64,000 bases of DNA from Rhodospirillaceae bacterium (lineage in GTDB: Bacteria; Pseudomonadota; Alphaproteobacteria; Rhodospirillales; Rhodospirillaceae): NCBI GenBank assembly GCA_002737725.1, contig NSIP01000007.1, forward strand, positions 97,852-161,851. Reading direction: 5' to 3'. Of this stretch, positions 1 to 9,507 are shown piece after piece; position 1 is the stretch's first letter; each line of letters begins with the position of its first letter. The position numbers and the translations under genes were made by a program. The notes below the pieces were generated by a model. The model saw only the letters and a list, made by a program, of their open reading frames with translations, had not been told where the DNA came from and did not search any database.

Positions 1-629
1 TCACGATTGGCCGGTGAAATTCTGCTGTTGCTCAGATTCTCCATCGCACTCTTGTATTCTTTGCGCTGAATCACATTGGCTTTCACACCAATCCGATCGA
101 GTAAGCCCTTCAAGAACGGTTGCTCGATGCCGATGCCAGCAAGGCCCACATTGCCTGAAGGCTGCACCCACAACTCGCCGAACGATGCGGCAAGGTAATA
201 AACTGCTGTTGCGGGCGTACCTTCGCCAATCGTTTCTGAATACAGCAGCGCCGGTTTGCCAGACGTGCGGAATTCCGTAATCACGTCGCGAACATCTTGG
301 GTTTGGGCTAAGCCCATCGACTGGCTACTGAGGTTTGCGACTATGCCCAACACACGCGGGTCATCCTTGGCACGGCGAATGGAGATCAAGGCATCCTGAA
401 GCGTTGTGCCTGAATGAAAAGAAAAACCCTCGAAATAGCGGCCCGTGGCCCCCTCGACAAATCCTTCATCGAGGTCGAGTTCGAGAACCATTTTATCGGG
501 CGCTGAAGGCGCGGCGCTCCCTCCTTCTTCCGCCCGCATGACGAAGTAAATGCCCACGCTCATGGACACCACTACGAAGAATCCGACGCTGGCAAGAATT
601 CCGAGCAGAAGCTTACCGATGAATTTCAT
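1..629 (-). CDS. sppA: Signal peptide peptidase SppA (protease IV), N-terminal part
   Basis: This membrane-anchored serine protease degrades cleaved signal peptides in the inner membrane. The frame is open from an ATG at 629 to the window edge, giving 209 codons. Residues 5-31 form one hydrophobic anchor. The motif EYKSA (catalytic lysine K193) matches the Lys209 region of E. coli SppA, and the ALLYSETIGEG-type segment before it is typical of the N-terminal domain. The serine nucleophile would lie in the missing C-terminal half, so completeness cannot be judged. The gene starts 24 bp after aroC in the same direction, so it is probably the third gene of a fabI-aroC-sppA unit. Confidence 0.9.
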   Translation of the reverse strand, partial: MKFIGKLLLGILASVGFFVVVSMSVGIYFVMRAEEGGSAAPSAPDKMVLELDLDEGFVEGATGRYFEGFSFHSGTTLQDALISIRRAKDDPRVLGIVANLSSQSMGLAQTQDVRDVITEFRTSGKPALLYSETIGEGTPATAVYYLAASFGELWVQPSGNVGLAGIGIEQPFLKGLLDRIGVKANVIQRKEYKSAMENLSNSRISPANR

Positions 630-653
630 AACGATGCCTAGTGAAAAAAGAGA

Positions 654-1748
654 CTAACGCTTAATCGGGCCGCACTGCGCTTCGTGGCGCAAAAGATGAT
701 CAGCCAAAACCACAGCCATCATAGCTTCGGCAACAGGAACGCCACGAATGCCGACACAGGGGTCGTGGCGGCCTTTGGTGACGATTTCGGTATTCTGGCC
801 GTGCACATCAATCGTGCGCATCGGACTAAGGATCGAGCTTGTCGGTTTTATGGCAACCCGCGCGACGATGGGTTGGCCGGTGGAAATGCCGCCTAAAATG
901 CCACCCGCATGATTGGACAGGAAAACCGTGCCGTCGTTGCTGCTGCGCATTTCATCAGCGTTTTCTTCGCCCGACAGGGCGGCGGCGGCAAAGCCATCGC
1001 CAATTTCCACGCCCTTGGCCGCGTTAATGCCCATCATCGCGGTGGCCAAATCTGCATCCAGCTTGCCGTAGATCGGCGCGCCTAAGCCGACGGGAATGCC
1101 TTCGGCCACAACCTCTATGATCGCACCTGTCGATGAGCCTTTTTTGCGCACGGCGTCTAAATATTCTTCCCAGGCGCTCGCGGCCTTGGCATCGGGGCAG
1201 AAAAATGGGTTTAGATCGACTGCCGCCCAATCCCAGTTGTTGCGATTAATCTTATGGGGCCCCAGTTGGACCAATGCTCCACGGATTTGAATTTGCTTGC
1301 CGAGGCGTGCATTCAAGATCAGCCGCGCAATAGCGCCTGCGGCCACGCGCATGGCGGTCTCGCGGGCCGATTGTCGCCCGCCACCGCGATAATCGCGAAT
1401 GCCGTATTTTTTCCAATACGTGTAGTCGGCGTGTCCGGGGCGAAACTTCTCGACGATATCGCCATAGTCTTTCGAGCGCGCGTCCACGTTGTCAATCAGC
1501 AGGCCGATGGGCGTTCCTGTTGTTTTGCCCTCGAATACGCCCGAGAGAATACGCACGCTGTCGGGTTCTTTACGTTGCGTTGTGAATCGAGATGTCCCAG
1601 GCTTGCGCTTGTCCAGCCACACTTGCAAATCGGCTTCACTGAGCGGGATCAACGGCGGTGTGCCGTCCACGACGCAGCCAATGGCTGGCCCGTGGCTCTC
1701 GCCGAATGTTGTAAAACGGAACAGAGTTCCGAAAGTGTTGCTCGACAT
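654..1748 (-). CDS. aroC: Chorismate synthase AroC
   Basis: AroC converts 5-enolpyruvylshikimate-3-phosphate to chorismate, the last shikimate-pathway step, in the cytoplasm with reduced FMN. The protein is 364 residues, the usual length. Family motifs are present: GESHG at 16-20 (catalytic His19), RPGHAD with His106, and the glycine/arginine-rich [10 protein letters not shown] at 122-131. The ATG at 1748 places the GESHG motif at the normal distance from the N terminus. It lies 26 bp downstream of fabI and 24 bp upstream of sppA on the same strand, suggesting cotranscription. Confidence 0.97.
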   Translation of the reverse strand: MSSNTFGTLFRFTTFGESHGPAIGCVVDGTPPLIPLSEADLQVWLDKRKPGTSRFTTQRKEPDSVRILSGVFEGKTTGTPIGLLIDNVDARSKDYGDIVEKFRPGHADYTYWKKYGIRDYRGGGRQSARETAMRVAAGAIARLILNARLGKQIQIRGALVQLGPHKINRNNWDWAAVDLNPFFCPDAKAASAWEEYLDAVRKKGSSTGAIIEVVAEGIPVGLGAPIYGKLDADLATAMMGINAAKGVEIGDGFAAAALSGEENADEMRSSNDGTVFLSNHAGGILGGISTGQPIVARVAIKPTSSILSPMRTIDVHGQNTEIVTKGRHDPCVGIRGVPVAEAMMAVVLADHLLRHEAQCGPIKR

Positions 1749-1774
1749 GGGCCTGTGGTTCCGGTGTTGCGGCC

Positions 1775-2614
1775 TTATTGGCTGATCTTGGCGCCTTGAA
1801 GCATCTCGGCGATTTCAGAGATCGAGTTCACGTCCATCATACCGATGACATTATATCCGCCATCGACGTAATGCACTTCGCCGGTGACGGCGGCTGAGAG
1901 ATCGCTTAACAAATACACGCCGGCCTTGCCGACATCCTCGATGGTCACCGCGCGATGCAACGGCGCGTTCAACTCGTTCCAACGAATAATGTGGCGCACA
2001 TCGCCGATGCCTGAGGCGGCAAGCGTGCGGATGGGGCCTGCCGAAATCGCGTTCACACGAATTTTTCCACGCCCCATGTCAACGGCAAGGTAGCGAACGC
2101 TGGCTTCAAGGGCGGCTTTGGCCACGCCCATCACGTTGTAATGGGGGATGACTTTCTCCGCGCCGTAATAAGACAGCGTCAAAAGGCTACCGCCTTGGGG
2201 CATCAAAGGTTCGGCGCGGCGGCAAATGTCGGTAAAGGAGAAGCACGAGATATCCATGGTGCGCTGGAAGTTCTCGCGCGTGGTATCGAGATAACGGCCC
2301 TTTAATTGTTCCTTATCCGAGAACGCGATGGCATGGAGGACGAAATCCAAATCTCCCCACGACGTTTGGATCGTCTCAAAAACGTTGTCGAGCGAGGCGG
2401 GGTCGGTCACATCGCACGGTAGCAGTAACGAGCTTTTCACGCTTTGGGCTAAGGGGCGCACCCGTTTTTCCAGGGCCTCGCCTTGGAAGGTGAAGGCTAA
2501 CTCGGCGCCGTGGGCGGCGGCTTGCTGGGCAATGCCCCAGGCGATAGAGCGGTCGTTGGCCACGCCCATAATCAGGCCTTTTTTGCCGGCCATCAATGCG
2601 GGGGAAGTGTTCAT
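1775..2614 (-). CDS. fabI: Enoyl-[acyl-carrier-protein] reductase (NADH) FabI
   Basis: FabI performs the last reduction of each fatty-acid elongation cycle in the cytoplasm. The Rossmann start is [17 protein letters not shown], the FabI form with Ala-Asn-Asp-Arg-Ser. The catalytic Tyr/Lys pair sits in HYNVMGVAK, with SYYGAE ten residues earlier matching Tyr146 of E. coli FabI. I prefer the ATG at 2614 (279 aa). A GTG at 2632 in the same frame would add six residues, and neither start has a strong ribosome binding site. It heads the fabI-aroC-sppA run and is divergent from the YihY-type gene across about 115 bp. Confidence 0.95.
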   Translation of the reverse strand: MNTSPALMAGKKGLIMGVANDRSIAWGIAQQAAAHGAELAFTFQGEALEKRVRPLAQSVKSSLLLPCDVTDPASLDNVFETIQTSWGDLDFVLHAIAFSDKEQLKGRYLDTTRENFQRTMDISCFSFTDICRRAEPLMPQGGSLLTLSYYGAEKVIPHYNVMGVAKAALEASVRYLAVDMGRGKIRVNAISAGPIRTLAASGIGDVRHIIRWNELNAPLHRAVTIEDVGKAGVYLLSDLSAAVTGEVHYVDGGYNVIGMMDVNSISEIAEMLQGAKISQ

Positions 2615-2731
2615 GCTTTGGCTTAAACTCACTGCAAATAAAGAGAATCTTTAATCAATCCGGACTTTGCGGCATTATAGCTTGTAGACTTAGATTTCGC
2701 ACGAAACCAACCTTTGGGCAAGGCGGCCACG

Positions 2732-4042
2732 ATGCCAGACAGCCAGACACCACCTGTAAAGCAAGGCCAGGACCGCGTCTGGCACGGCATGCAGGCCAGC
2801 ATAGGTTTTGTGGTCGACCGAATGCTCGACGACAAGATCACCCGCGTTGCGGCGTCCTTAAGTTTCACCACCTCGCTTGCCGTTATTCCGGCATTTGCCG
2901 TCGTTCTGGCCATCCTCACGGCCTTTCCGGCGTTTGAAGGCATCCGCATGGCCGCGCAAGATTTCATCCTCAGCAACGTCGTGCCCGATACCGATATGAA
3001 GATGCGCGAGCAAATTGCTTCATTTATCGAGGCGGCAGGTCAATTAACTATCTTTGGCATCGTCGGCTTGGCAGTCACGTCGATCCTGCTTTTGCTCACC
3101 ATCGAAACCTCATTCAATGAGATCTTCCGAGTGCGGCGACCCCGGTTGTTGATGACGCGGCTATTGGTGTTGTGGGCCATGATGACGGTGGGGCCGTTTC
3201 TGTTTGGCATTAGCTTTACGATGTTCGGCTATGTCGCCACCGCCGAGCTTTGGTTGGGCGAGGATGTTGCAAAGTCCTTGAGTGTTCTCTTGGACCAAGT
3301 TGCGCCCACACTAATTGTCTGGCTTGCGATCACGCTGTTGTATTTGGTTCTCCCCAATCGTCGGGTGCAGTTGAAAGACGCGATCATCGGCGCAGGCTTT
3401 GCAGCAGTCTTGTTTGCTTTGCTGCGCTACGGCTTTGCCACCTACGTCGCATCGATAACATCGCATCAGGGCGTCTATGGTGCCGTTGCCGCAGTGCCGG
3501 TGTTTCTGATTTGGGTTTATCTCAACTGGATTGTGGTCATGGCGGGCGCGGTGATCACTGCTTCGCTGCCCGATTGGCGTTATGCCAATGAGGGCCGCGC
3601 CGACAAGCCGCTTGATCGGCTGGCCCTGGCCATGGATGTCATCGCCAAGCTGGCCACGGCCCAGCATGGGGGCGCTGCCATTTCATCGCGCATCCTCGCG
3701 CGCATCTTAGGCGCGCCCGACGTTGTTTTAGGTCGTGTTCTGGAAACGTTGCGCCAAGGCCGATTTGTCGCTGTGACCGATGAGGGTGGTTGGATGCTGG
3801 CGCGCGATCTCGATCGCATCGCCTTGGCCGATGTGGTTCATCAATTCGGCCTGGGCTTAAATTTTATGGCCATGGGGGCTGACCAAACCGGACGCTTAGC
3901 CGATACTGCGAAACGCTTATATTATCATTTGGGGCGCGCCGCTGAGTCCGAGCGCGGGCTGCTCAGTGTCACCCTGGCCAATATTGTCACGCCACCTGCC
4001 GAGGTGGCTGATGCACCGGCAGACAAACCGGCTATGTCTTAG
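2732..4042 (+). CDS. YihY/BrkB family inner-membrane protein
   Basis: This is a multi-pass membrane protein of the YihY/BrkB family, formerly misnamed ribonuclease BN; the biochemical role is not established. About 436 residues from the ATG at 2732. The core with DKITRVAASLSFTTSLAVIPAF, six hydrophobic segments up to about residue 290, and the motif FLIWVYLNWIVVMAGAVI is characteristic. A cytoplasmic C-terminal extension of about 140 residues follows. A TTG at 2714 is in frame but less likely; an AAGGCGG-like site precedes the ATG. Its stop overlaps the end of the convergent lipoprotein gene by 4 bp. Confidence 0.85.
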   Translation: MPDSQTPPVKQGQDRVWHGMQASIGFVVDRMLDDKITRVAASLSFTTSLAVIPAFAVVLAILTAFPAFEGIRMAAQDFILSNVVPDTDMKMREQIASFIEAAGQLTIFGIVGLAVTSILLLLTIETSFNEIFRVRRPRLLMTRLLVLWAMMTVGPFLFGISFTMFGYVATAELWLGEDVAKSLSVLLDQVAPTLIVWLAITLLYLVLPNRRVQLKDAIIGAGFAAVLFALLRYGFATYVASITSHQGVYGAVAAVPVFLIWVYLNWIVVMAGAVITASLPDWRYANEGRADKPLDRLALAMDVIAKLATAQHGGAAISSRILARILGAPDVVLGRVLETLRQGRFVAVTDEGGWMLARDLDRIALADVVHQFGLGLNFMAMGADQTGRLADTAKRLYYHLGRAAESERGLLSVTLANIVTPPAEVADAPADKPAMS

Positions 4043-4530
4043 CCTTCAACAATCCGCCACGAGCCGTCGGGTTGTTGGCAAGCCACGCCATGGGCGTTTT
4101 CTTTTTTGCCACCTACCGTCACTTCGGTTTGGAACTCGCGGCAGTAACTGCCTGCGGTCGAACGGCCATCACGCACCGGCGTGACGATGCCCGAGTTGCC
4201 CGTATTGGGGTTTTTCCAAACAATCGCCTCGCCCATTGGCGCAGAATACGCACGCTGTTCAGCCTCGCGCATTTTAATGCGATCTAATTCATTCATTGAT
4301 TTGCCGATGGAATTGCCGACCACCGCACCCAGCATGGTGCCGACGCCGATGGCAACGGCTTTGCCGCCGCCCCTGCCGACGGACGAGCCTGCCCACGCGC
4401 CAGCAGCGCCACCCAATAAGGTGCCCATGGCCTCTTTGTCGACGCGGCCATCAGCCGCGCAGCCCGATAAAAGCAAGCTCGAAGCAACAGCGGTCATCAT
4501 CAAAATGCGTGGTGCAAAACGTGTGGTCAT
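4039..4530 (-). CDS. Glycine-zipper surface-antigen-like lipoprotein
   Basis: This is a 163-residue predicted lipoprotein. A short leader ends in the lipobox LLSGC (lipidated Cys24). Residues 37-76 are a glycine-zipper segment rich in GxxxG spacing, and the C-terminal half contains a region like the 17-kDa rickettsial surface antigen (YCREFQTEVTVGGK, then QQPDGSWRI). Such proteins sit in the outer membrane or its periplasmic face and are structural; no enzymatic role is known. It is convergent with the YihY-type gene (4-bp overlap) and divergent from pdxH, suggesting its own promoter. Confidence 0.85.
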   Translation of the reverse strand: MTTRFAPRILMMTAVASSLLLSGCAADGRVDKEAMGTLLGGAAGAWAGSSVGRGGGKAVAIGVGTMLGAVVGNSIGKSMNELDRIKMREAEQRAYSAPMGEAIVWKNPNTGNSGIVTPVRDGRSTAGSYCREFQTEVTVGGKKENAHGVACQQPDGSWRIVEG

Positions 4531-4717
4531 GGTGTCCTCAAAAGGGCCTGGAAAAGAGCGTTTCAGCGATGCCGATTAAAGCCTGGGAAGGTGGCAAAAT
4601 GAGGGCGCTTCTTATGCTTTTTACCACATCTCGGCCATCAAAAATAAGCCCATTTCCGCACCCCTTAAGCCCCGGTGCGCCATTGTCGAATGAGGCCGGG
4701 GGCACTAATACAGAGGA

Positions 4718-5320
4718 ATGGATGCAAACCCAATTATCCCGGCCTTGGCCGACCCCTTTTCGCTGTTCCGGCAATGGTTTGAGGCGGCCGCAGCGGCTGA
4801 ACCCAACAACCCCGAGGCGATGAGCCTCGCCACGGCCACCAAGGCTGGAAAGCCCTCGGTACGAATGGTTTTGTTGAAGGACATCGGTGCCGATGGTCTG
4901 GTGCTTTACACGAATGGTCAAAGCCGCAAGGGCCGCGAGATCGCCGAGAACCCGTTTGGGGCCATCTGCCTTTTTTGGAAAAGCATGGGTCGCCAAATCC
5001 GAGCTGAAGGGCCGCTGTTCCAAGTCAGTGCTGCGCAGGCTGATGCCTATTTTGCAAGCCGCCCGCGCGCGAGCCAGATGGGCGCTTGGGCCTCGGACCA
5101 GTCGCGTTTTTTGCCCGAGCGGGCCGAACTGGTGAATCGACTGGCATCGGCTGAAAGCCGTTTTGAGGGCCAGAGCGTCACGCGACCTCCTTACTGGATC
5201 GGATTTCGTATGATGCCTGAGGTCATTGAGTTTTGGCACGACGTGCCCAATCGTTTGCACGACCGCCTCGTGTATAAGCGCCAGGGTGACACCTGGACGA
5301 CAGAAAGACTGTACCCGTGA
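4718..5320 (+). CDS. pdxH: Pyridoxamine 5'-phosphate oxidase PdxH
   Basis: PdxH is an FMN enzyme that oxidises pyridoxine or pyridoxamine phosphate to pyridoxal phosphate. The 200-residue length is typical. The N-terminal region with NPEAMSLATAT and PSVRMVLLKD binds FMN, and the C-terminal signature is RPPYWIGFRMMPEVIEFW followed by NRLHDR. The ATG at 4718 follows AGAGGA with almost no spacer, so translation may start by other contacts. Its TGA overlaps the start of the cation efflux gene by one base, so the two are probably translationally coupled. Confidence 0.95.
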   Translation: MDANPIIPALADPFSLFRQWFEAAAAAEPNNPEAMSLATATKAGKPSVRMVLLKDIGADGLVLYTNGQSRKGREIAENPFGAICLFWKSMGRQIRAEGPLFQVSAAQADAYFASRPRASQMGAWASDQSRFLPERAELVNRLASAESRFEGQSVTRPPYWIGFRMMPEVIEFWHDVPNRLHDRLVYKRQGDTWTTERLYP

Positions 5321-6258
5321 TGGGCATTGGATCGCATCAAGACAAACCGATCGCGCCGACAGCGGCGCGCCTGATGCGCGCCGCCACGATTGTTGCCATG
5401 TCAGCCGCCGTACTGATGATCGCGATCAAGGGGGCAGCGTATGTTACCACCAATTCTGTGGCGTTGTTATCTAGCCTCGCCGACTCAGCGCTCGATTTGT
5501 TGGCCTCGGCCTTGAATTTTTTTGCCGTGCGTCATGCCCTGACACCGGCTGATAAAGAACATCGGTTCGGGCATGGCAAGGCCGAGCCTTTGTCAGCGTT
5601 GGGTCAGTCGGCCTTTGTCGCAGGCTCTGCGGTGCTGATTGCCGCTGAAGCCGCCTCGCGCTTTCGCTCGCCCATTGTTGTTGAGCAAGGCAACGTCGGC
5701 CTGATTGTTATGGTTGTCGCGACCGTGATTACGCTGGCATTGGTAACCTTTCAAAAATTTGTGGTGCGCAAAACCGGCTCGACGGCTATTGGTGCAGATT
5801 CGTTGCACTACACGGGCGATGTGTTGATGAATCTCAGCGTCATGGCAGCTATTTACGCCTCGACCGCACTCAATTTCCCCTTGGCCGACCCGATTTTCGG
5901 CGCTGGAATCGCAATCTTCTTGCTGATCAACGCCGTTCGCATCGGATATAGCGCGATCGGCGATTTGATGGACCAAGAAATGCCTACTGCTGACCGCGAC
6001 AAAATCATCGCCATCGTTAAAACCAATCCCGCGGTCAGAAATATTCACGAAATGCGCACGCGCACCTCGGGCGTACAGTCGTTCATTCAGATGCATATCG
6101 TGCTGGATCAGTCGTTGACCCTGATGGAGGCCCATCGCATTTCCGACGATGTCGAGGATGCGGTCTTAGCGGCCTATCCGGGGGCTGATGTGATTATCCA
6201 CCAAGACCCCGAAGGTGTCGCCGAGGTGCACCGGCCCGTCGGAGCCCAGTTACAATAG
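5320..6258 (+). CDS. Cation diffusion facilitator (FieF-type metal efflux)
   Basis: This is an inner-membrane proton-driven exporter for divalent metals such as zinc or iron. It has six hydrophobic segments and a cytoplasmic C-terminal domain (about residues 210-300). Metal-site residues of the FieF/YiiP type are visible: DSALD in TM2 (Asp-x3-Asp) and HYTGD in TM5 (His-x3-Asp), with the family segment HRFGHGKAE between TM2 and TM3. The substrate cannot be told from sequence. The ATG at 5320 shares its first base with the pdxH stop; a GTG at 5317 is an alternative. Confidence 0.92.
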   Translation: MGIGSHQDKPIAPTAARLMRAATIVAMSAAVLMIAIKGAAYVTTNSVALLSSLADSALDLLASALNFFAVRHALTPADKEHRFGHGKAEPLSALGQSAFVAGSAVLIAAEAASRFRSPIVVEQGNVGLIVMVVATVITLALVTFQKFVVRKTGSTAIGADSLHYTGDVLMNLSVMAAIYASTALNFPLADPIFGAGIAIFLLINAVRIGYSAIGDLMDQEMPTADRDKIIAIVKTNPAVRNIHEMRTRTSGVQSFIQMHIVLDQSLTLMEAHRISDDVEDAVLAAYPGADVIIHQDPEGVAEVHRPVGAQLQ

Positions 6259-6401
6259 GTCTTAAGACTCGTGCTGGTGGTCCGTTCCTAACATTAACAT
6301 CCCGGTTCGGATGGCTATCTTGCGAGTGTCAGATCCGCTCCACTAGTCTGGCGAAACTTGATAAGATTGCCGGTCTAATCGGCGAATATGGGAGTGTGCC
6401 G

Positions 6402-7286
6402 GTGTCGAGCATTAAAAATATTCTAGCCGTAGTTGGCGACGCGACCAACGGTCGTGCCAGCTTGGAGGCCGCTCTGCGGATTGGCCGTCATCTCGACTGC
6501 CATGTCGAAGTCTTGCATGTGCGCTCTGATCCGACAGCGGCGCTGCCCTTGGTGGGCGAGGCCATGTCTGGTGCCATGGTGGACGAGATGATGGGCGTGG
6601 CCGAGAAAGAGTCTGGTCAACGTGCCGCCAAATCCCGCGGTGTTTATGAAGCGCTGCTGGCGCGCGAACACCTCACAGACTCACAGGCCGCTCCTGGGCG
6701 TCATGTGGGGTTTGCTACGACCTGGCTTGAGACCTCTGGCATCGAGGAACAGGTGGTGGCACTGCGCGGGTGCCGGGCCGATCTCTCCATCGTAGCCCGC
6801 CCCACAGGGGATGGTGAAACCGCCTCGCTGATGACGCTGAACGCCGCTTTGATGCAAAGTGGTCGGCCTGTTATCGCCGCGCCCCCTCTGCTAACCGACG
6901 GCGCCCCGCGCACGGGCGCGTTCAAGAAAATCGCCGTGTTTTGGAATGGCTCTACCGAGGCCACACGCGCTGTCGCAGCAGCTTTGCCGTTTTTGATTAA
7001 AGCCGAAGAAGTGACCGTGCTGCGTGTTGAGGAAGAAGAATGGTACGCCGAAACCAATGACCTTGAAGCGCACCTGGCACATCACGGTGTACACGCCGTT
7101 GTTTCAAAAGTTCTGCCACGTGAAGGACGAACGGGGCGTTCGTTATTGTTCGCCGCAGGCGATGTTGGCGCCGACATAATGGTGATGGGTGCTTATACGC
7201 GCTCAAAGCTACGTCAGCTCATTCTCGGCAGCGTCACCGGCTACGTGATGCAACACGCGATTCTGCCGGTTCTCCTCAGCCACTAA
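6402..7286 (+). CDS. Universal stress protein with two Usp domains
   Basis: This 294-residue protein has two UspA folds in tandem, roughly residues 3-150 and 170-294. The second keeps a nucleotide-binding signature (MGAYTRSKLRQLILGSVT); the first is more diverged. Tandem Usp proteins are cytoplasmic and linked to stress survival, without a defined reaction. A GGAG at 6391-6394 sits 7 bases before the GTG at 6402, which I take as the start; a GTG at 6396 is too close to it. The end overlaps the convergent SRAP gene by 4 bp. Confidence 0.88.
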   Translation: MSSIKNILAVVGDATNGRASLEAALRIGRHLDCHVEVLHVRSDPTAALPLVGEAMSGAMVDEMMGVAEKESGQRAAKSRGVYEALLAREHLTDSQAAPGRHVGFATTWLETSGIEEQVVALRGCRADLSIVARPTGDGETASLMTLNAALMQSGRPVIAAPPLLTDGAPRTGAFKKIAVFWNGSTEATRAVAAALPFLIKAEEVTVLRVEEEEWYAETNDLEAHLAHHGVHAVVSKVLPREGRTGRSLLFAAGDVGADIMVMGAYTRSKLRQLILGSVTGYVMQHAILPVLLSH

Positions 7287-7888
7287 AATACCAGTACACC
7301 TTGGCGTTTGGGCGGTGGTGTAATTTCTTCGAAGGCTAAGTCGCCGCCAAACGGAGCCAACACCGACTTAACTTCGCTATATGGCCGATCAGACAGCCAC
7401 AAATCTTGCCCCGCGCGATCAAGAATCACAGGCATGCGGTCGTGAATATTCGCAATGGCGGGCGCAGGCGCGCAGGTGATAATGAGGAAGCGGTTGTCGC
7501 TGAGCAATCCCGCGAACGTGAAAACATTAGAATGATCAGCGCGGATTCGCGTTTTGATCTTCTCACGCCCTGTGACGCGCCACTCAAAGTATGCGGATGC
7601 GGGCACTAGGCAGCGCCGATTGAGCAGCGGTTGAAACGTGGGCTTGCTGCCCAAAGTTTCCGCGCGCGCATTGATCACGGGTTGGTTTTGCCAATCCACC
7701 GCCAACCCCCAGGGTATCCAAGCCAGGGTGCGATCTGGGGTGATGATGGGGGCGAGATTTGTGGGCCGCACTTCGCCGCGCTCGAACGCACGCGCCTTGT
7801 GTACTTGGTCATCGGTTGGTGGTGTGCGCAACACAACGCCAGCAGCAATGCCCTCAAGCGTGGTCAGCAGCTCGTAACGCGCACACAT
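7283..7888 (-). CDS. SRAP-domain protein (YedK/HMCES family)
   Basis: The family covalently caps abasic sites in single-stranded DNA through the N-terminal cysteine and can self-reverse. The protein is 201 residues and begins Met-Cys-Ala-Arg-Tyr, so Cys2 becomes the catalytic terminus after Met removal. The other active-site residues are seen in AYFEWR (Glu) and IHDRMPVIL (His). The ATG at 7888 is fixed by the need for Cys2. No LexA box was recognised upstream. It converges on the Usp gene with a 4-bp overlap. Confidence 0.93.
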   Translation of the reverse strand: MCARYELLTTLEGIAAGVVLRTPPTDDQVHKARAFERGEVRPTNLAPIITPDRTLAWIPWGLAVDWQNQPVINARAETLGSKPTFQPLLNRRCLVPASAYFEWRVTGREKIKTRIRADHSNVFTFAGLLSDNRFLIITCAPAPAIANIHDRMPVILDRAGQDLWLSDRPYSEVKSVLAPFGGDLAFEEITPPPKRQGVLVF

Positions 7889-7918
7889 TACTAATGTTGA
7901 TCGCGAGAAATCGCGCTC

Positions 7919-8401
7919 TCAGCTCGATTTATTTTTGGCAGGCCCAAGCGATTTGCGAACCTTCAGGCTCAGCGCAATATTTTGCAGCAGCACATCATCA
8001 CCCGGGCTGAAGGTCATGGCTTTATAGTATTCAGCCAGCGCGCGGTCGAACTCGCTACGATAAAAGTAAATATTGCCGCGATTGTTATAAAAGCTCCATT
8101 GGCGGGGCTTCAGTGCAATCGCCTTATTGCAGGCCTCCATGGCGTCGTCGAACTTGCCCATGCCCGTCAGGCCGATGCACAGGTTGTTGTAGGCAGCAGG
8201 CACATTGCTGGGCATCAGTTCGCCTGAACGCAGCGCTTCCTGGGCAAGCGATGTTCCTTGGCGCCAATTGTCGCGATCAAGCGCATAAGCGGACTCGTTC
8301 ACAAGTCCGTTGCCGCGCGAAAATATCTGTGCCGATGCCGTGACGGCGGCCAGCGTTAAAAGTGCAGCTGTGTAGAAGAGGGTGGTGCGACGAAGGGCCA
8401 T
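7919..8401 (-). CDS. Exported TPR-repeat protein
   Basis: This is a predicted 160-residue periplasmic protein. A Sec signal peptide (hydrophobic residues 7-22, cleavage near ASA-Q) is followed by about two to three tetratricopeptide units; AYNNLCIGLTGMGKFDDAM and SFYNNRGNIYFYRSEFDRA are the clearest. The role is probably protein-protein scaffolding; the partner is unknown. The ATG at 8401 is preceded by GAGGAGG at good spacing, so I reject the longer in-frame start at 8422. The next gene on the same strand, PhzF-like, is 95 bp upstream. Confidence 0.82.
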   Translation of the reverse strand: MALRRTTLFYTAALLTLAAVTASAQIFSRGNGLVNESAYALDRDNWRQGTSLAQEALRSGELMPSNVPAAYNNLCIGLTGMGKFDDAMEACNKAIALKPRQWSFYNNRGNIYFYRSEFDRALAEYYKAMTFSPGDDVLLQNIALSLKVRKSLGPAKNKSS

Positions 8402-8495
8402 GGCGTTCCTCCTCAATCTCAATAAGGGTTTAGAGAGGGAATCTTACCAGGATTCCCGATCCCCGACCATAGACCTCAACGGGGCACGAGCCCTG

Positions 8496-9407
8496 CTAAA
8501 TTGGGCGGCGGATGGTGCCTTCGGTCATCATCACCGCCGTACCGCCACAGCGCACAGCGGTGATCTTTCCGCCGCTCACGTCGGCTTCGATGAAAATCCG
8601 GCTGGGGCGGCCAATTTCCAGGCCTTGATTAATCGTCCATCGCCCGGTGCCATCGCGAAGGCCATCGTCGCGTACCAGCCACTCAGCCACGGCACAGGCC
8701 GCCGCGCCCGTGGCAGGGTCTTCGGTCACACCATCGCCGGGGGCAAACATGCGAGCATGTACGTTCAACGGATCGGGTCGTGCGAAGATGTAGACTTTAT
8801 GGGCTGGCGTTGTGGCCAGATGTTTGCGCCAAAGATCGGTGCTGAGAAGGGCGCGCTCAACCGTATCTGATGACGCTAAGGGAATGCACGTATAGGGCGT
8901 TCCGCACGTCAACGACATGGGCGGTGCACCCGTGGTGCGGAGATCGGTGGGCGCTAAATTGACGATGGCGGCTAATTCATTCAGGCCCGGGGGCGCGGCG
9001 AGAACCTCGGGCACGATGGCGGAGGTGAAGGACACATAAGTGGGCAGGTCGCTGTTATAGCGCACCGTGAGAGGCACCAGCCCGACGCCTTCCTCGAACA
9101 CAGCCTTCGCTTCGCTGCCATTGCGTTTCAACAAACCTAGGCTTGCCATGGCCCAGGCGGTGCCGACGGTGGGGTAGCCTGCGAATGGCAACTCAATGGC
9201 GGGCGTAAAAATACGCACCTGGGCTGTATGCGCGGGGTTTTTTGGGGGTAGGATGAAGGTGGTCTCCGAGAGGTTGAATTCTCGCGCCATGGTTTGCATT
9301 TGCGCAGGCAACAAGCCGCGCCCATCCAACACCACCGCCAAAGGGTTTCCGCCATAAACGGACGTGGTAAACACATCCACCGTCACATATCGCAAGAGAC
9401 CAGACAT
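8496..9407 (-). CDS. PhzF family isomerase-like enzyme
   Basis: This is a member of the PhzF/diaminopimelate-epimerase fold, 303 residues. Family marks include VDVFTTSVYGGNPLAVV near the N terminus, the active-site glutamate in NLSETTFI, FAGYPTVGTAWA in the middle, and GVTEDPATGAAACA near the C terminus. PhzF itself isomerises dihydro-hydroxyanthranilate in phenazine synthesis, but no other phenazine genes are present, so the substrate here is unknown. The gene stands alone on the minus strand. Confidence 0.88.
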   Translation of the reverse strand: MSGLLRYVTVDVFTTSVYGGNPLAVVLDGRGLLPAQMQTMAREFNLSETTFILPPKNPAHTAQVRIFTPAIELPFAGYPTVGTAWAMASLGLLKRNGSEAKAVFEEGVGLVPLTVRYNSDLPTYVSFTSAIVPEVLAAPPGLNELAAIVNLAPTDLRTTGAPPMSLTCGTPYTCIPLASSDTVERALLSTDLWRKHLATTPAHKVYIFARPDPLNVHARMFAPGDGVTEDPATGAAACAVAEWLVRDDGLRDGTGRWTINQGLEIGRPSRIFIEADVSGGKITAVRCGGTAVMMTEGTIRRPI

Positions 9408-9507
9408 CCGAGAGGCCTTCAGATTAAACGCACATTGAACAAGCCACGCGCGCCTAAGCTAGAGACCACTCATAGGATTGCTAGCTTTATGATTGTCATA
9501 GTGCGCT

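Noticed and set aside
4538..5260. 240-codon minus-strand frame
   Set aside because: It overlaps pdxH, which has clear family motifs on the plus strand.
8496..9407. Part of a phenazine pathway
   Set aside because: PhzF homologues are widespread without phenazine genes, and no PhzA, B, D, E or G is present.
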